A DNA stretch of 64,000 bases, from contig JBITNC010000001.1 of assembly GCA_050084985.1 (NCBI GenBank), positions 158,472,001 through 158,536,000 of the forward strand, in the 5' to 3' direction. A program made the translations under genes and the position numbers. Numbering within the stretch: the stretch's first letter is position 1; each line of letters opens with the position of its first letter. The DNA comes from Nageia nagi. Its lineage: Eukaryota > Pinophyta. Under the pieces are notes generated by a model. The model worked only from the letters and a program-made list of their open reading frames with translations. It did no database searches and was not told the origin of the DNA. Shown in pieces: positions 1-12,189 of this stretch.

Positions 1-500
1 AAACAAGAATTTCATAAGGATTATCAATTGGATGATAGATAACAATCAAAGGTAATGAAATAATAAGCTAGATTTAGCATTGTGGGTAGATAGAGTTACT
101 ATCAAGGTTGCAATCAAAACATCTATCTATGCACTAGTGTATGGTAAAAGCTTTGTTTTGTTGATTCACATGGAATTTCATACCATGCAAATATTTAAGG
201 ATATTCAAATTATTTTTATAGAGCATTTCAACATTGACAAAAGCTATTGAAGAAATGGTTTGATAAGAATAAGTTGTCTTGGGTTTCTTTTCAAGTTGGA
301 GACTTGGTGTTAAACTGGGATGAAGATCAAGAAAAACCTAGAAAGCACCAAATATTTAATTCTTCCTAGTATGGATACTATGTGATCACCAAAATAATGG
401 GGAACAATGAATTTAAGTTGACATATATTTTTGGACTCTAGGAGCTATTCATCTTAGTTAATGGGATCTGCCTGAAACACTACCATGTAAATTGAAGTGC
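1..500 (+). pseudogene. Ty3/gypsy integrase, C-terminal remnant
   Basis: The reading frames, joined across stops and shifts, give the end of a Ty3/gypsy integrase. An ALWADRVTIK-like stretch near 95-125 matches the end of the catalytic core (family form ALWADR.T.K..TG.SP). It is followed near 250-330 by a KKWFDKNK / VSFQVGDLVL stretch and near 340-480 by a chromo/GPY-like segment ending in a PVNG-I-LKHYH-type tail. That order is diagnostic of gypsy integrase rather than copia. At least three stops and one frameshift interrupt it. The N-terminal part lies before the window. No 3' LTR was recognised downstream. Confidence 0.75.
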
Positions 501-1329
501 CAACTGACACATGCATAGTTGTATAACATTATAAATAGGCATAACATAGTAGTTAATAGGTTTAATTTAAATTTTGCATGGAATATTTATTTTTATGTTC
601 CCAATCAACCAAGTCTTGCAAATTGATGACCAAAGACATCATTATATGATGAAGAAATATCTTAACCCTTCATATCACCACATATAATTAGATTGATGAT
701 TGTCAAAATTGCTAAGCACTAAAACAATTGTTATCCATATTAATCTAGGAAAGATCTAACTTGAGTTCATTTATGCCTAATTCCTCTAATAAATCAATCA
801 TCAAAGCATATAAGAGTTTCAAAATAAAAATTCAAAGCATTTGAATAAAGCATCATAATGTCCAATGTGAGGAATATCTGCAGATTATCCATAAGTGATT
901 GAGATTAAATGCCAAGAATATATACAAAGAGGAGAAGCATCCATGTCATAGCTCACACAAAAACCCTTAGGAATGGGAAATATTATCAAAGTTCAAAAGA
1001 GACATACATAACAAAGGGAAAAATACTTGTTTGATAGCCTAACCTGGTTGGAATACTTGAAATGAAGAAGTCAAATATCTAGAGGATGGACCTAAGCAAT
1101 CCATATTGTATGATGTTTGGAAAGATGAGAGCATATATTATGCCATATTCCTTTTCTATTATATATTTTAGCTTGGCATACTATGTACCATTCCATACCT
1201 TCAACTGCATAGAATTTGTGGAGTAGGTATAAAAAATAATAAGGTTTAACACCATCCAAATATTGGGTTATTATGGCTACAAGCTTTTTATCAACTACAA
1301 ACCCTAAGGTCATCAATGAATATTTTTGT
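501..1329. other. AT-rich interval without recognised gene
   Basis: I see no domain, RNA gene or clear repeat here. It lies between the gypsy integrase end and the next degenerate coding stretch on the same strand, so it may be the spacer of that old element. Confidence 0.4.
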
Positions 1330-4300
1330 GTGCTAAAGAGCTATAAAAAGAAATATTAGAGACTAATTGACCTAGAAGCTAAAATATATAGGTGCACCAC
1401 CATAAACTATGATATAATAATGGGATTCTTACAAGATCAATATTAGGAAGTATTTTAAAAAGTAATCCTAAAGAATCTAGCTACAACCAACTTTAAGTAC
1501 CCAAACACCCAAGAAGTATTGACTATTTTGAGTGTGGTGATGGGGAAACAATTAGAAATTTGGATAGATCATGTCATGCTTTCACTTGCCTAGGTTATAA
1601 AGAAAGAAACATTCTATTTTGATTCTGAAAAATTTATTTATGATGGAATTTATTATCAACTGGCAAGGCTAAACAAGGGAGAAGAATTCTTGTACTCAAT
1701 TTACCTCATGTGCTTGGCCCTATATAAAAACCTATTTATATTTTTGAAGGTAATAATAAGTCCTCCAACACTCAATCATGGAATAGATATTAGGTGCCAA
1801 ATGCTGAGGAAAAATAATAGAGGCTCTCATATTATGAATTTGTAGAATATTTCCTAGCTCTAGCTTGGAAAGTAATTACTAGATCACCCCTTCCTTGACT
1901 TAATAAAAAATTCAAACTATTTCTTCAAGCTAAAGGAGAAGAAGTAGGAGATTGGTACTTCATGAAGAACTAGGAAATCATACTAGTATATGGATTCTTA
2001 TCCACCCCACTAATTTTACCCCAAGTATGTTACAAAGAAGATCTATGTATTGGAATGTGTAAGAAAAATTGATGAGTAGGAGGCACTTTCGGGAGCTACA
2101 AGGCATTTGAGGGGATTTGTAAAGTATCCTTATGTAGTCTTATAAGTAAATTTGGAGGTGATGGGCTAGTATTACAAATGAATATTAAGTTGGAGAGTTT
2201 TAATTACAAATAATGGACATCACCTGATACTATTATGACATACTTGACACTATTGTCCTGATGGTTATGGAAAATACAAAACCATCCATATTCAAGCATG
2301 AAGACAAACCATACCTGAAGTAGTTCACCAATATAGAAGATGAACATGCAAAATTGGCTAATGATTTTGATTTTAATATTGTTATTAAACTATGGATGAA
2401 TTTGGAAGAGTATTCGAGGAAGTAGTGGATCACCAAAAGAAAATATTTTATGCTTTCTCAAACTCTAGAGAGTGAGCTAAAAGAAATGGAGTGGACTACC
2501 ACCTAGATCTATTACTTCACTCACTTAAGATATTAAGCATGCACTTCCAAGAACTCAAAATCTATCAAGTTTTGTAGATTCATGGGAGATAATGTATGGA
2601 CAACAACATACTATGTGAATCCAATGGATGATATTGTACTAAGAAAAGATCATGAGGATTTTGAGGATGAAGAAGAAGAGGAGCAACCTATCCCTAATAA
2701 GCAAAAATCAGATACCTAGTCATTCAGAGAGAGATTATTGATCGAGAAAAAGGAAAAGGGAAAAGAAAATAAAAGCCTTTGCTGATTAAGGCATAAGATT
2801 CAACAAAAGAATAATTTATTGGAAAAATTGTTAAGAGACCAAGAGGGTCAAGAAGGCAATCCTTAGAATGAAAAGATACAAGTAAGTCAAGCCCACAAAG
2901 AGGCATGCAATACATGCAATGGATAGGTCCAAGCCTATCAAAATTAAAATTCCAAAAGAACAAGTTGCAAAATCAACTCAACAATAAGGATATCCAAATT
3001 TTAGTTCCCTAAAAATCAATGTTCCTTCACTACCAAGAATATAAGGCTAAAAAAAAATAGTTCCTGGATACCATGTTGCATAAATAAAACATAGAGGTGA
3101 GGAAACCATAGAGTCTAGAAAGTTGGAAAACTAGAGAAAAGAAGACTAATATAAAAAGGAGAAGAAAAGAAATATGATGACTCTACTTGTCTAACGGACC
3201 AAGTTTCCAACAAGGGATCTGAGCAATATCCTTGGATGCAGAGAAATTTTAAGAAGATCCTCAAAGGCTCATTATGGGAGTTCCTTAGAATAGACATAAG
3301 AATCTCATGGAAAATAAAATAACTACTAGTACATCAAGCTACAATGGGAGATATAATGACTATAATTGCAAATATGACCAATATATTTTACTAGTTAAAG
3401 AAGCTCTTAGAGAATCCAATGCTACTATAACATCAAGTTTGGGTACTAAGCAATTTGAATGAAGAAGAGGTGATGAAGATGGGAATTATGTTGATTTGGG
3501 GCATACCAATGGAAAAGAAGTTGGAACCTACTATTATTGAAGATCATATGGATAAGGTCCCTACATATGACCAAAGATATCACTCAGTGCTTACTGTAGA
3601 CATGTTGGGCCAAACTCTAGATAAATATGAAGAGCAAGATCATATCCTTGTTGAACAAGCTTAATAAAGAAAAGAATGGGAATAAGAGCTTGATGAAAAA
3701 GATAAAATCCTTAGAAAAATAAAATAAGAGATAAGAGAAAAATTAAATGTTGTTGATCAAAAGTGGTAAGTAGAATTGAACAAAGTTGGGGCATTGTTAG
3801 AGATAACTAACAAAGAGTTAGCAGACACCAAGGCCTGAGAAGAAGAGTTAAGTAAGCAACTAGTAAAGTATGGGAGTGAGGAAATAGAAAAATTGAAAAA
3901 GGAACACAAGAAAAGCAATAAGCTAGAGCTTCTGTTAAAAATTATAATCAACACCTAATAGATATTTTGGCTAAAACAAAAAAGACACCAGTTGATTTTG
4001 TAGCAACCAAAGCCTTAGAGCTAATGAAGATTAGGCAACTAGTTGCTGATTTGGAGGCTGCCATATCAACATTAAATTTTTTTGTATATATTTACTGACA
4101 TATAGAAATAATAGGTTTAGATGAAATTAATCAAGTAAAACATTGGGCGATAGTGGCCTCAATAGAAGAAATAACTTGATTTTCCCAAGATTCTAATAAG
4201 CCTTGCTCATAAAAGCTACAAAGATACAATATCTGCTAGAATTATGTGATGAAATAAGGCATATAAATTAAATCTTTAGGTTGCAAAAGGGTTATATTGA

Positions 4301-4390
4301 AAATCTAGCAAATGTGGATGAACAAATTATGGCATCCTTATGGAAGGAAGGGAATTTTTAAGAGTGGGTAGAATAACTAAAGATGCATAT
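1330..4390 (+). pseudogene. degenerate long coding region, family unknown
   Basis: Plus-strand frames, read through scattered stops, keep a protein-like composition over about 1000 codons. One stretch near 1545-1760 reads as an acidic/aromatic protein (MGKQLEIWIDH, then FDSEKFIYDG). Another near 2603-2700 has TYYVNPMDD followed by a Glu-rich run. The longest open piece (3455-3664, 69 aa) and what follows to about 3960 is Lys/Glu-rich and coiled-coil-like. The 2603 stretch and the 3455 ORF share a frame. I do not recognise the family. Its position downstream of a gypsy integrase on the same strand would fit an extra ORF of a gypsy element, but an unrelated gene remnant is equally possible. It is cut at about 4455 by Copia-A sequence. 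Confidence 0.35.
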
Positions 4391-4454
4391 TGAAACTATT
4401 AAATTAAAAAAATTCAACAAAAGTGGTTAAAAATTTGGTGAACTTGAATCACAT

Positions 4455-4810
4455 ATCACCAATAGAATTGTACTTGACCTTGTAGATCCACTTATTACCA
4501 ATTACATTTTTCTCATTTGATAAGGAACCAAATCCCAAGTTTCATTTTTTATAAGCATCTCATACTCCATTTTCATGGCTTCCATCCAGCACTCGTGCTT
4601 TGAAGCTTCTTTTAAGGTTAAAGGATCATGCTTATTGTCAATCTCAGCAAATAAGGATTTATTCAAGGTCATGCTCCTTATTACCCTTCGAGTTGGAGAG
4701 TTTTGTTCCTGAGGTGACTTATCTACATCAATATCTAACCAGCTAGGTGCAACTCAAGAATCCTCTAGATTATAAACATCTTCATTAGAAGTAGATTCTT
4801 CAGGAAGTTC
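4455..4810 (-). pseudogene. Copia-A reverse transcriptase, N-terminal fragment
   Basis: Read on the minus strand from about 4810, the sequence gives the start of copia RT: a TLNKSL segment, then KEASKHECWMEAMK, then an ETWDLV-type motif, followed by the INKWIYK-like region. It matches the same stretch of Copia-H (62161-62691). Homology is lost at about 4455, before the catalytic YVDD motif, so no polymerase active site is present. Confidence 0.75.
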
Positions 4811-6050
4811 ATTAAACTTTACATCCCTTGAAATAAATATGAATTTGTAGGATGGAGAGTAGATCTTGTAGCCTCTATATTAACTATCATAATCCATAAA
4901 GATGCATTTTTTAGCCCTTTTGTCTAACTTCTTCCTTTTCTCAAAAATAATGTAGGAGAATGTTCACAACCAAACACCCTAAGGTGTGAAATGTTAGGTT
5001 TTCTTCTTGACCATGCCTTAAAAGGAGTTTACCCAAAATGGATTTTGTGGTACACCTATTCAAGGTGTAAATAGCAATGCTTACTACTTCACCACATAAG
5101 AAACTAGGAAGATTACCCAACATGCATCTAGCCATTTTCATAATTATTCTATTTTTCTTTTTGGAAATATCATTCTGTTGAGGAGTGTAAGGAATTGTAA
5201 ACTATCTCTTGATTCCATACTTAGTACAATAGTCATTGAACTCATTGCTATTATATTCTCCTCCATTATCTAATCTCAACATCTTGATTTTAAGGTTAGT
5301 TTGATTCTCAACAAAGGCCTTAAAAACTTAAAACTCTCAAAGGTTTGATATTTGTGGTCAAGTAGATACCCAAAGGTCATCCTACTAAATTCATCAATGA
5401 AGGTCAATACGTAATATGCTCCTCCAAGCAACTTAGTCTAAAATGGACCCATAAAATCTGAATGCACAAGTTGAAGAGATTGAGATGCTCTTATTACCTT
5501 ATATTTTTCAAACTTTTACCTATGCATCTTGCCAAGGATGCACTTATCACATATACCAATCGAAGGAGAAATTAAAGAAAAACCTTCCATAAGTTCTTGG
5601 TCTTTCATGAGTTGAATACTCTTATGGTTAAGGTACCCTAAATGTTGGTGCCAAAGATTGCCTCTAGAACACACACTTGTAGAAAGACACATCTTTGATG
5701 GAACTTGATCCATAATGTGGAGATCATATTTCATTGATATTTTAACCAACATGGAAAGTCCTTTCTTAATGCACTAGAATTGAGAGTCAAACATAAAAAA
5801 GTAGCCTTTTCTAGCAACTTAGATTATGGAGAGAAGGTTCATCTTAAGCTTAGGAATATAGAGCACATTACCAAGAACCTTTCTGTGAATCAACACACTT
5901 CCAATTCCTTGGACTTCAAAGGTAGAGTTGTCACCTATCATAACCACATATTTTCTATACTTATGAAAGTTTTTAAACTTATCTTTTTCAAAGCATAGGT
6001 GATTAGAGAAACCAGAGTCAACAATCTAATTAGATAAAAAAGTGCAAGAC
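4811..6050 (-). pseudogene. Copia-A protease, GAG-pre-integrase and integrase
   Basis: The order on the minus strand is protease near 6030-6000 (Asp-Ser-Gly retained, but the following Cys reads Phe), GAG-pre-integrase at 5752-5516 (HQHLGYLNHKS and a CDKC zinc pair), integrase core from about 5500 to 4950 (first catalytic Asp retained in VHSDFMGP near 5480) and the integrase tail ending near 4810 (KLDKRAKKCIF, YDS-YRGYK, FNELPEES). Several stops break the frame. The polyprotein would process gag-pol and insert cDNA; this copy cannot. Confidence 0.8.
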
Positions 6051-6108
6051 AAGAAGTAGAGCATCGTAGCAAAACTAACTTGAATATTCTTCTTTCCTTT
6101 TAAGTTCT

Positions 6109-7036
6109 TTATATTTCCATTGGCTTTGTTCTTTTTCTCTCTTTTCTTTTTGTAGCAATCAACTTCTTTGTAATCTTGGATGCCACAATAGTTATAATTA
6201 CCATCAAATTTTTCCTTAGGATATGGATTGTTTCTTTTGCCTTTTCCATCTCTCTTTTTGAAGTGGTTTTTGTTATCGTTGTTCCTATTATTACCATTAT
6301 TACCATTGTTCCTACTACTATTGTTCCCATTACCTCTTTTTTCAAACCTTTTAGAGGAAGAAGGATAAGATTTTTTTTAGTGATTGAACTTCTTTTGAAA
6401 GGAGTTTTGGTTTCTTCAGGAGCAACGTTATTATGCTTAGGAGAAGAAATCAATACCTTTTTGTTAAGGGTTTCCTCATGCTTCAAAAGGATCCTAGAGA
6501 GGTTCTCAAAGGAAAAGACTTCTTCATCATCAATCCTTATTTCCATAACTATCACAAAGTTTTCAAACTTTGAAGAAAGGCTTTTGAAGAATGATGAAGA
6601 CCATGAACTCGTCATTGATGCAATTGCACCTATAAGCAACAAATTGGGTCCTTAGGTTAATAATTTTGTTCAAGTAGATAGCCACACTTTTATCTTCCCC
6701 TTAACAAGATTGAAGCAAATTTTTGATAATGGTAAACCTTCTCGAAAACTTTGAACCAAGGTAGATTTTCTTAAGCTTATCCCAAGCTTCCTTTACCAAG
6801 GTTGAAGAGGAAATCATCAGGAGCATATCATATAAAATTGCATGAAAAATCATGGAGATTGCCAACTCATTCTTTGAGTTGTAGGCCTTATGCACCTTCT
6901 CATATGTAGGTGAAACAAGGTTCTCATTCACTATTTTCCAAAGCTTCCTTGCTTGCAACTTAGCTTTCATCTGAGGTTCCCAAATCCCAAAGTTGGAGTC
7001 ATCAAGAATGTGTTTGGGTAAAAAGAAGTTTCCCAT
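6109..7036 (-). pseudogene. Copia-A gag (capsid/nucleocapsid)
   Basis: Gag begins at the Met at 7036 (MGNFFLPKHILDDSNFGIW), the usual copia gag start with a conserved W in a W-x-P-K/Q-M context. The first open stretch ends at about 6701. The second runs 6642-6109, with a Lys/Asn-rich linker. The zinc knuckle near 6190-6150 is damaged: the first Cys reads Tyr and the Gly-His pair reads Asp-Tyr. A frame break separates the halves. An open frame on the opposite strand (6176-6655) is only the shadow of this gene. Confidence 0.8.
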
Positions 7037-7470
7037 TTGCTACATAAGAATGTGAAAAATAATAAGCATGTGATTAAAAAAATAACATTATATGTTAAGT
7101 TTTAACTAAGTAAATAATACATGTTAAATTTAACACTAGATACATGCTTGATTTGATTCGCAAGGTCAAATGTTTCACAATTTAAATAATAATCTATGTA
7201 CCCCAATACATTTCTTATATCAAGAATCGTAGATATAGAGTGACATTATTGAGGTTTATTTTCTTGTCTAAAATTAGGCCTTCACTTGGATGTCCGCACA
7301 AGAGGAGCCTAAGTACCACCAATCTTCAATCAATTTGCCTTGGTTGGTATTATACTTTCTTGAAAGGAGAAGTACCTACTATTTTCTAAGGTTATGACAT
7401 TTGTTGGATTGGTCAAATTATTAATCTTGATTAGGTTTCAAGTTGTCTTCCTAGGTTATTAGGATAATCC

Positions 7471-7734
7471 TTGAATGGATGTGTGAACAAGTGGTATCAC
7501 TACACACATGTCTATCCACCTATTGGAGTTATTTCCAGACCAACAGAGGACTTAGGGGTAGTTGAGAAGTATGAAATTTTCACCATTTGGATTGTCAAAC
7601 TTAAAGGCTTTAGTCTACCTGTCCTCACCTCATGGCTCCCCAAACAAGTCATGTTGTGGAATGTACATGCATATGTGTTTAGTTTTGGGGGTTTCTCATT
7701 TCAATGTTTTTGTTTTGTTTGCATAAGCAAATAA
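7471..7734 (+). other. antisense open frame in Copia-A leader, conserved in Copia-B
   Basis: An 87-codon frame antisense to the element (MNGCVNKWYHYTHVYPPIG...). The matching stretch of the Copia-B leader (about 26,670 down to 26,440) keeps the same frame with YHYTHAYPPIGV and SRPTEDLG and only one stop. No family is recognised. Conservation may simply follow nucleotide conservation of the leader, so this is noted as a candidate antisense ORF, not a called gene. Confidence 0.3.
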
Positions 7735-7984
7735 ATCAAAAATATGAAACATGAAGTAAAAAAGCATAAATAAAACATCATCCATTCATAACTTGGAACC
7801 TAACAATGCAATAGGTTTTGTTTACTAACCACTAAAGGATATTTTTACATAGGTCCATAAATTTGCACAAGTTAACTTTGCAAGAAAAATATACTTAAGC
7901 GTAAGCATACATTAATTCCATAATTTTCATTAGTTAACTTTGCATAAAGGATAAATACATAATAGGTAGGAAGCATGCATCTTA

Positions 7985-8170
7985 AAGATTTTAAGTCATA
8001 TGCATCATTAACTTAAAAAAATTTAAGCATGTGTCATTAACTTAAAAATTTAAGTCCTAAGCATGCATCATTAACTTAAAAAATTAAGTCCTAAGCATGC
8101 ATCATTAACTTAAAATTAAATCCTATGCACCATTCCCATAGCTTAAAAAATTAAGCAATAATTATTCATC
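7985..8170 (-). repeat. minisatellite of about 33 bp in Copia-A leader
   Basis: The motif GCATGCATCATTAACTTAAA recurs with starts near 7998, 8028, 8061 and 8095, separated by about 30-34 bp, with AAATTTAAGTCCTAA-type spacers. Copies decay at both edges. Confidence 0.75.
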
Positions 8171-9569
8171 ATTCTATTAACTTAAAATTTTTTAAGTATT
8201 AAGCATACATTAAAAATAGAAAGCATGCATGCTATAGATAAAATTTAAGTAAAAATTATACAATTCTCCCCCTCTTTTACTTAAAAAAATTATCCTAAAG
8301 ATAGCATGTTATTTTACTTAGAAATATATCTTAAAGAAAGAGGTTAAAAAAAGGTTAAGTATTAATGCCAACAATAAGCATTAAAAAACTCTAGTTTAAA
8401 GAACTACTTAATGATATTTTTTAAACAAGAATTTAATAGGCCATCATTCTCTTATTGGCACTTTAGAGAAAATGTCAGATATATTTAATGCCATCTTACC
8501 TCAAGTACTCCAAGTAAAAAATATTTTTAAAAGGTTATCATTTAATTTATCCTAAATGTAATAAATTTTCCCTTATTCTCTATGCCACTCAGAGAGTTAA
8601 ATGAAATTCATTAAAGCTCTCATAACTTTTGTCTCCCTTAACAAGTAAATGGAATGGTCACCTACCATGAATTTAAAGCATATAAAGGAGCAAATTAAGA
8701 AGTGATATGGCCATGTAGGAGAGGGATCTGGGAAAAGGCAAGGAGTGAGATGGCCACCAAGAGGGAGAAACTATGCAAGTTGAAGTGGTTGAGCAATAAG
8801 GAGGCCAAGAAGCTAGGAAACAAGTGAGGAGCGATGGTGGAAAGGACTTGCGAGGGTGGAGGTTAAGAAAAAAAAAGTAAGAATGTAGTTAAAGAAGAGG
8901 CCTTCTCTACAGATATCATAGGTGCAAAAAAACACCATCCAAGGGCCATGCAATGGGGTAAAGTCCTGAAGGTGTCGATGGAGAGTATAGAGGGGTGGAG
9001 GAGAAGAACTATGGGTGAGAAAATGATGATGATTGAGAGGTTGGAGATCTACATATAGAGGCTATGTGAGGTAAGAAGATGGGGGTGATATCATAGGCGA
9101 TGCCCTCCATAATCCTTATCAACCATTGCCACTTCGCTCACCACTTCTAGATGGAGAGGGTGGAGTTCTATGCACAAAGGTTACATGAGGTAAGAAGATT
9201 GGGGGTGATCTCATAGGAAATAACATTGAGATTGAAGGACTGTTCATTGGCTAACTATTCATAGGCTGAGTTAGAAGGACCCAGTCAAGTCACCTGCTAA
9301 CATAGCCAAGACTAGGGAGAAGTTTTAGGGTTTTATTTTGAAAAATAATTATCACCCCCCTCCCCTATATGAGATATAATAAAGGTAGCAAAACAAATTG
9401 AGCCCCTCCCATTTTTGTATATAAGAAAAAGATATATAAAAAAAATATGCTCTCTTATTAAAAAAATTCAACTTTGTGTAAAAGTTTCTCATCATTTTTT
9501 TTAAACAAAATTAGAGAGCTACCTCATTTATTGAATAATTAATAGTCAAAGAGAGAAAAAAAATTATAC

Positions 9570-9572
<3 letters not shown>

Positions 9573-9600
<28 letters not shown>
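9573..9600. repeat. (TA)n microsatellite
   Basis: An uninterrupted alternating AT run of about 28 bases inside the Copia-A leader. Confidence 0.9.
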
Positions 9601-9871
9601 CTAATCTCTTTAATAGAAAAAATTAACAACATGCTCACTAGAGGTTAGTATAACTAAGATCATTATATTTCTATTTTTAACCATATTTTGCAAAAAAAAA
9701 TTACTACCGCATAACTCAAGATATGTTAGTATCATTAGTGAAGTAATACACAAATGAAGGAGATTATATGAATGAGGTTATACCTTCTCTTAAGTTTGTC
9801 TCAAAGAAGAGTAGATTTATGAATGAAGACCTCCAAGAATCCCAACACCAAGAAGAAGAGCTTCCTCATCG

Positions 9872-9886
9872 AGCTCTGATACCAAA
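9872..9886 (-). other. Copia-A primer-binding site
   Basis: On the minus strand the sequence next to the 5' LTR reads TTGGTATCAGAGCTC, matching the standard copia primer site complementary to the 3' end of a methionine tRNA. It begins one base inside the LTR end. Confidence 0.85.
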
Positions 9887-10385
9887 TGAGAGAGTTGAAC
9901 TATAAACTAAACAACTCTAAAATCCCAATATCACATGTAAGCTCACAAATCACATATAAATAACTCACAAAGCAATCTCACAAAGATAACTCAAGATGTA
10001 AGTGGTTCCTCCATCTAGGAGTACATCCACTAACTAGATCTCACTTCATTCACAAAAATGAACTCTTACAAATCTCCTAATCTCATATCCTAAACACTAT
10101 CCTATAATATAAATTTACTCCACAAGTTGGTGTATGATAACAAATAGGGATCCTTCTATTTATAAGAAAAATCCCTCTTTAGATCACTTTTTTACCCAAT
10201 GTACAAATGCATGACATGGACTCCCTTTTACCCAAGGGGAATGCTCATGACATGGAGTGTAGGACAAGTTACATTATCATATTCACTTAAATACTTAAGG
10301 TATCAAATGATACCCTTAAGTATTAGTGAACTTAAATAGAAGATTCTTACAAAACCTTTACAATAATGCATTATACATTCTAACA
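9887..10385 (-). repeat. Copia-A 5' LTR
   Basis: A 499-bp LTR. On the minus strand it starts TGTTAGAATG at 10385 and ends CTCTCTCA at 9887, giving TG...CA ends. It aligns along its length with both LTRs of Copia-B and with those of Copia-F and Copia-H. The flanking five bases at 10386-10390 are CATCT. The partner duplicate cannot be checked because the 3' end is lost. Confidence 0.85.
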
Positions 10386-12185
10386 CATCTACTCCAGTAG
10401 GTTGAAGTCCCCAGAGAGCCACCAAAAAATATTATGTTCCATAATATTTGTAAGGGAAACTATGTTCCCCTCCTAAATTTTATCGATTCCCATTATACCT
10501 TTATCTATTGAACTTATTCTTCCCTTTTCCCACTTGTATAATTTTGTGTTCATTTGAATTATAAATACTCAGTATCATTCAGAACCTAGGAACTCACTTC
10601 TAGGAGTTATTAACCATGTATGAAATTTTGTTAAATTAGGAAACCAAATATGGGGAGATCTTGCTTGATGATGTCATCCCTAACTTTGAAAGCTCTTGAT
10701 CCTATAGATTTGGGAAGATCAAAGATAACAACTAGTAGCAATGAGTACTAGAACTACGAAATGTTTTCCAAATGATATCATCCCCATCTCCAGAAGCCCT
10801 AGGCTTTAAGAACTCTTAGTAGGGGATGATAGTGACTTGAAGATTTTTCAACTAAGGCTCCTTCTTAGTTATAAAAGACTCAAAATCCAAGTAACAAAAG
10901 TAATAACATGTAGAGCCCAAGGAATTTCAGGAACTCGTGACTATCTAGTAGCAATAAGCTTTCAAACCTATAAGCCCCGAAGATAGAAGATAAAGTAAGA
11001 ACCAAGTGAGAATTAGAATTGGGGGAAATTTTGATCCTAATATCATCACTCCTTCAAAAATTCCTTAATCCTAATAGTTGTAGCAATTATCTACTATAAA
11101 AGTTTCAACAAATAACACCTAAATAAGACATAAAAATAATCATGAGGCATTGAGCACTTGTACCAACACCTAGGTCCATACAATCTAGGATGTGGGATCC
11201 CTAGGCCTATGTTAATGGGTTGACATCGACACACATTTCCCCATGGCATAAGGAGTTGATTGCATTAGGATCTATACATCATATATTGATATTTTCACTT
11301 GAAAAATATTAGCTACACATTGATAGAGTTGTTATGCATCGACCAATCAAAAGTAATCAAAGTTATAGTTATAGAGCCTAGAAGATTGAGAAATTCTACA
11401 AGTAAATTACAACAAGTTCCCATTACAAAGATCATTGGTAATGGCTAAATGAAGAAAAAATTCAAATAAGTAAATTCCAAAGGATCACTATAAAGAGATT
11501 AAAGATATCTACTTAATGAGGAAATTACTAGATCAAAGGATAGTATGTGAAAACAACCAAAGAATTAATGTCTAGAGCAGTCAACCATTGGAACTCCTTG
11601 GAGATTGTATATAAAATTCAAGCATTAAATTATTTACTTCTATAGGACTCATTGGAGATTATCTCCCTACATTGTAAATTCTTCTATAAATAGTTGTAAA
11701 TAGATAGAAGAGGGATTAGACTTTATGAATGCATGTTGTTATACATTCAATTTAATACAACTAGTTTTCCCTCTTACACTTGTGGTTGTATAATTTTTTA
11801 TCTTTGAATTTATGAATGCATGTTGTTATACTTGTGGCTTTGTGATGCAATCACGAGATCGTAAGTATGGGCCAACTTGTTCTCGAGTCTTAACTATGGT
11901 CTACAACCTCGATCAGTAGTACCCAGGCCTGATTAGATTAGTTTTATTTTAGTTATTTCATTTTATATTTTTCCCTTTCATGCATTCTATTCAATTGTAT
12001 TTTCTATTTCCTATTATTTATATCTTTTCTATACTTTTGACCTTAAAACATAAGGAATTGACCTATTATAAAGATTAAGAAGGGATATCCACTCATGAGC
12101 ATATTGTCCCACCACCCTACTCATTCAAAAACCACTCGTTGAATCATGAAATGCACCTAAAATCAAATCGGGTCACCAAGGTTGC
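10386..12185. other. unannotated interval with a short direct repeat
   Basis: No coding domain was recognised. A TATAAATAG-like box lies near 11690, and a 23-bp sequence beginning TTTATGAATGCATGTTG occurs at 11722 and again at 11809. The pattern of TATA box, polypyrimidine tract and repeat resembles the end of an LTR, possibly gypsy, but no partner copy was found in the window. Confidence 0.3.
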
Positions 12186-12189
12186 ACTT

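Larger units (their letters stand above)
7040..9871 (-). other. Copia-A untranslated leader (about 2.8 kb)
   Basis: This stretch between primer site and gag has no gag-pol homology. It contains, in element order, an AT-rich zone with a (TA)n run, a purine-rich zone near 8690-9300, an AT-rich zone with a minisatellite of about 33 bp (7985-8170), and a segment near 7280-7740 that matches the Copia-B leader at 26440-26960. Such a long leader is unusual for copia, where gag normally starts a few hundred bases after the primer site. Confidence 0.65.
4455..10385 (-). mobile_element. Copia-A: Ty1/copia LTR retrotransposon, 3'-truncated
   Basis: A minus-strand copia element running from its 5' LTR (9887-10385) through primer site, a leader of about 2.8 kb, gag, protease, integrase and only the first part of reverse transcriptase. 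Copia homology stops at about 4455, where the sequence joins the unknown plus-strand coding remnant, so the rest of RT, RNase H and the 3' LTR are missing. The LTR is the ~500-bp type shared with Copia-B, F and H. The element is inactive: the frames contain stops and the gag zinc knuckle is broken. Confidence 0.85.

Noticed and set aside
6176-6655. 159-codon plus-strand frame rich in Ile/Phe
   Set aside because: Exact antisense shadow of Copia-A gag; the gag motifs are on the minus strand.
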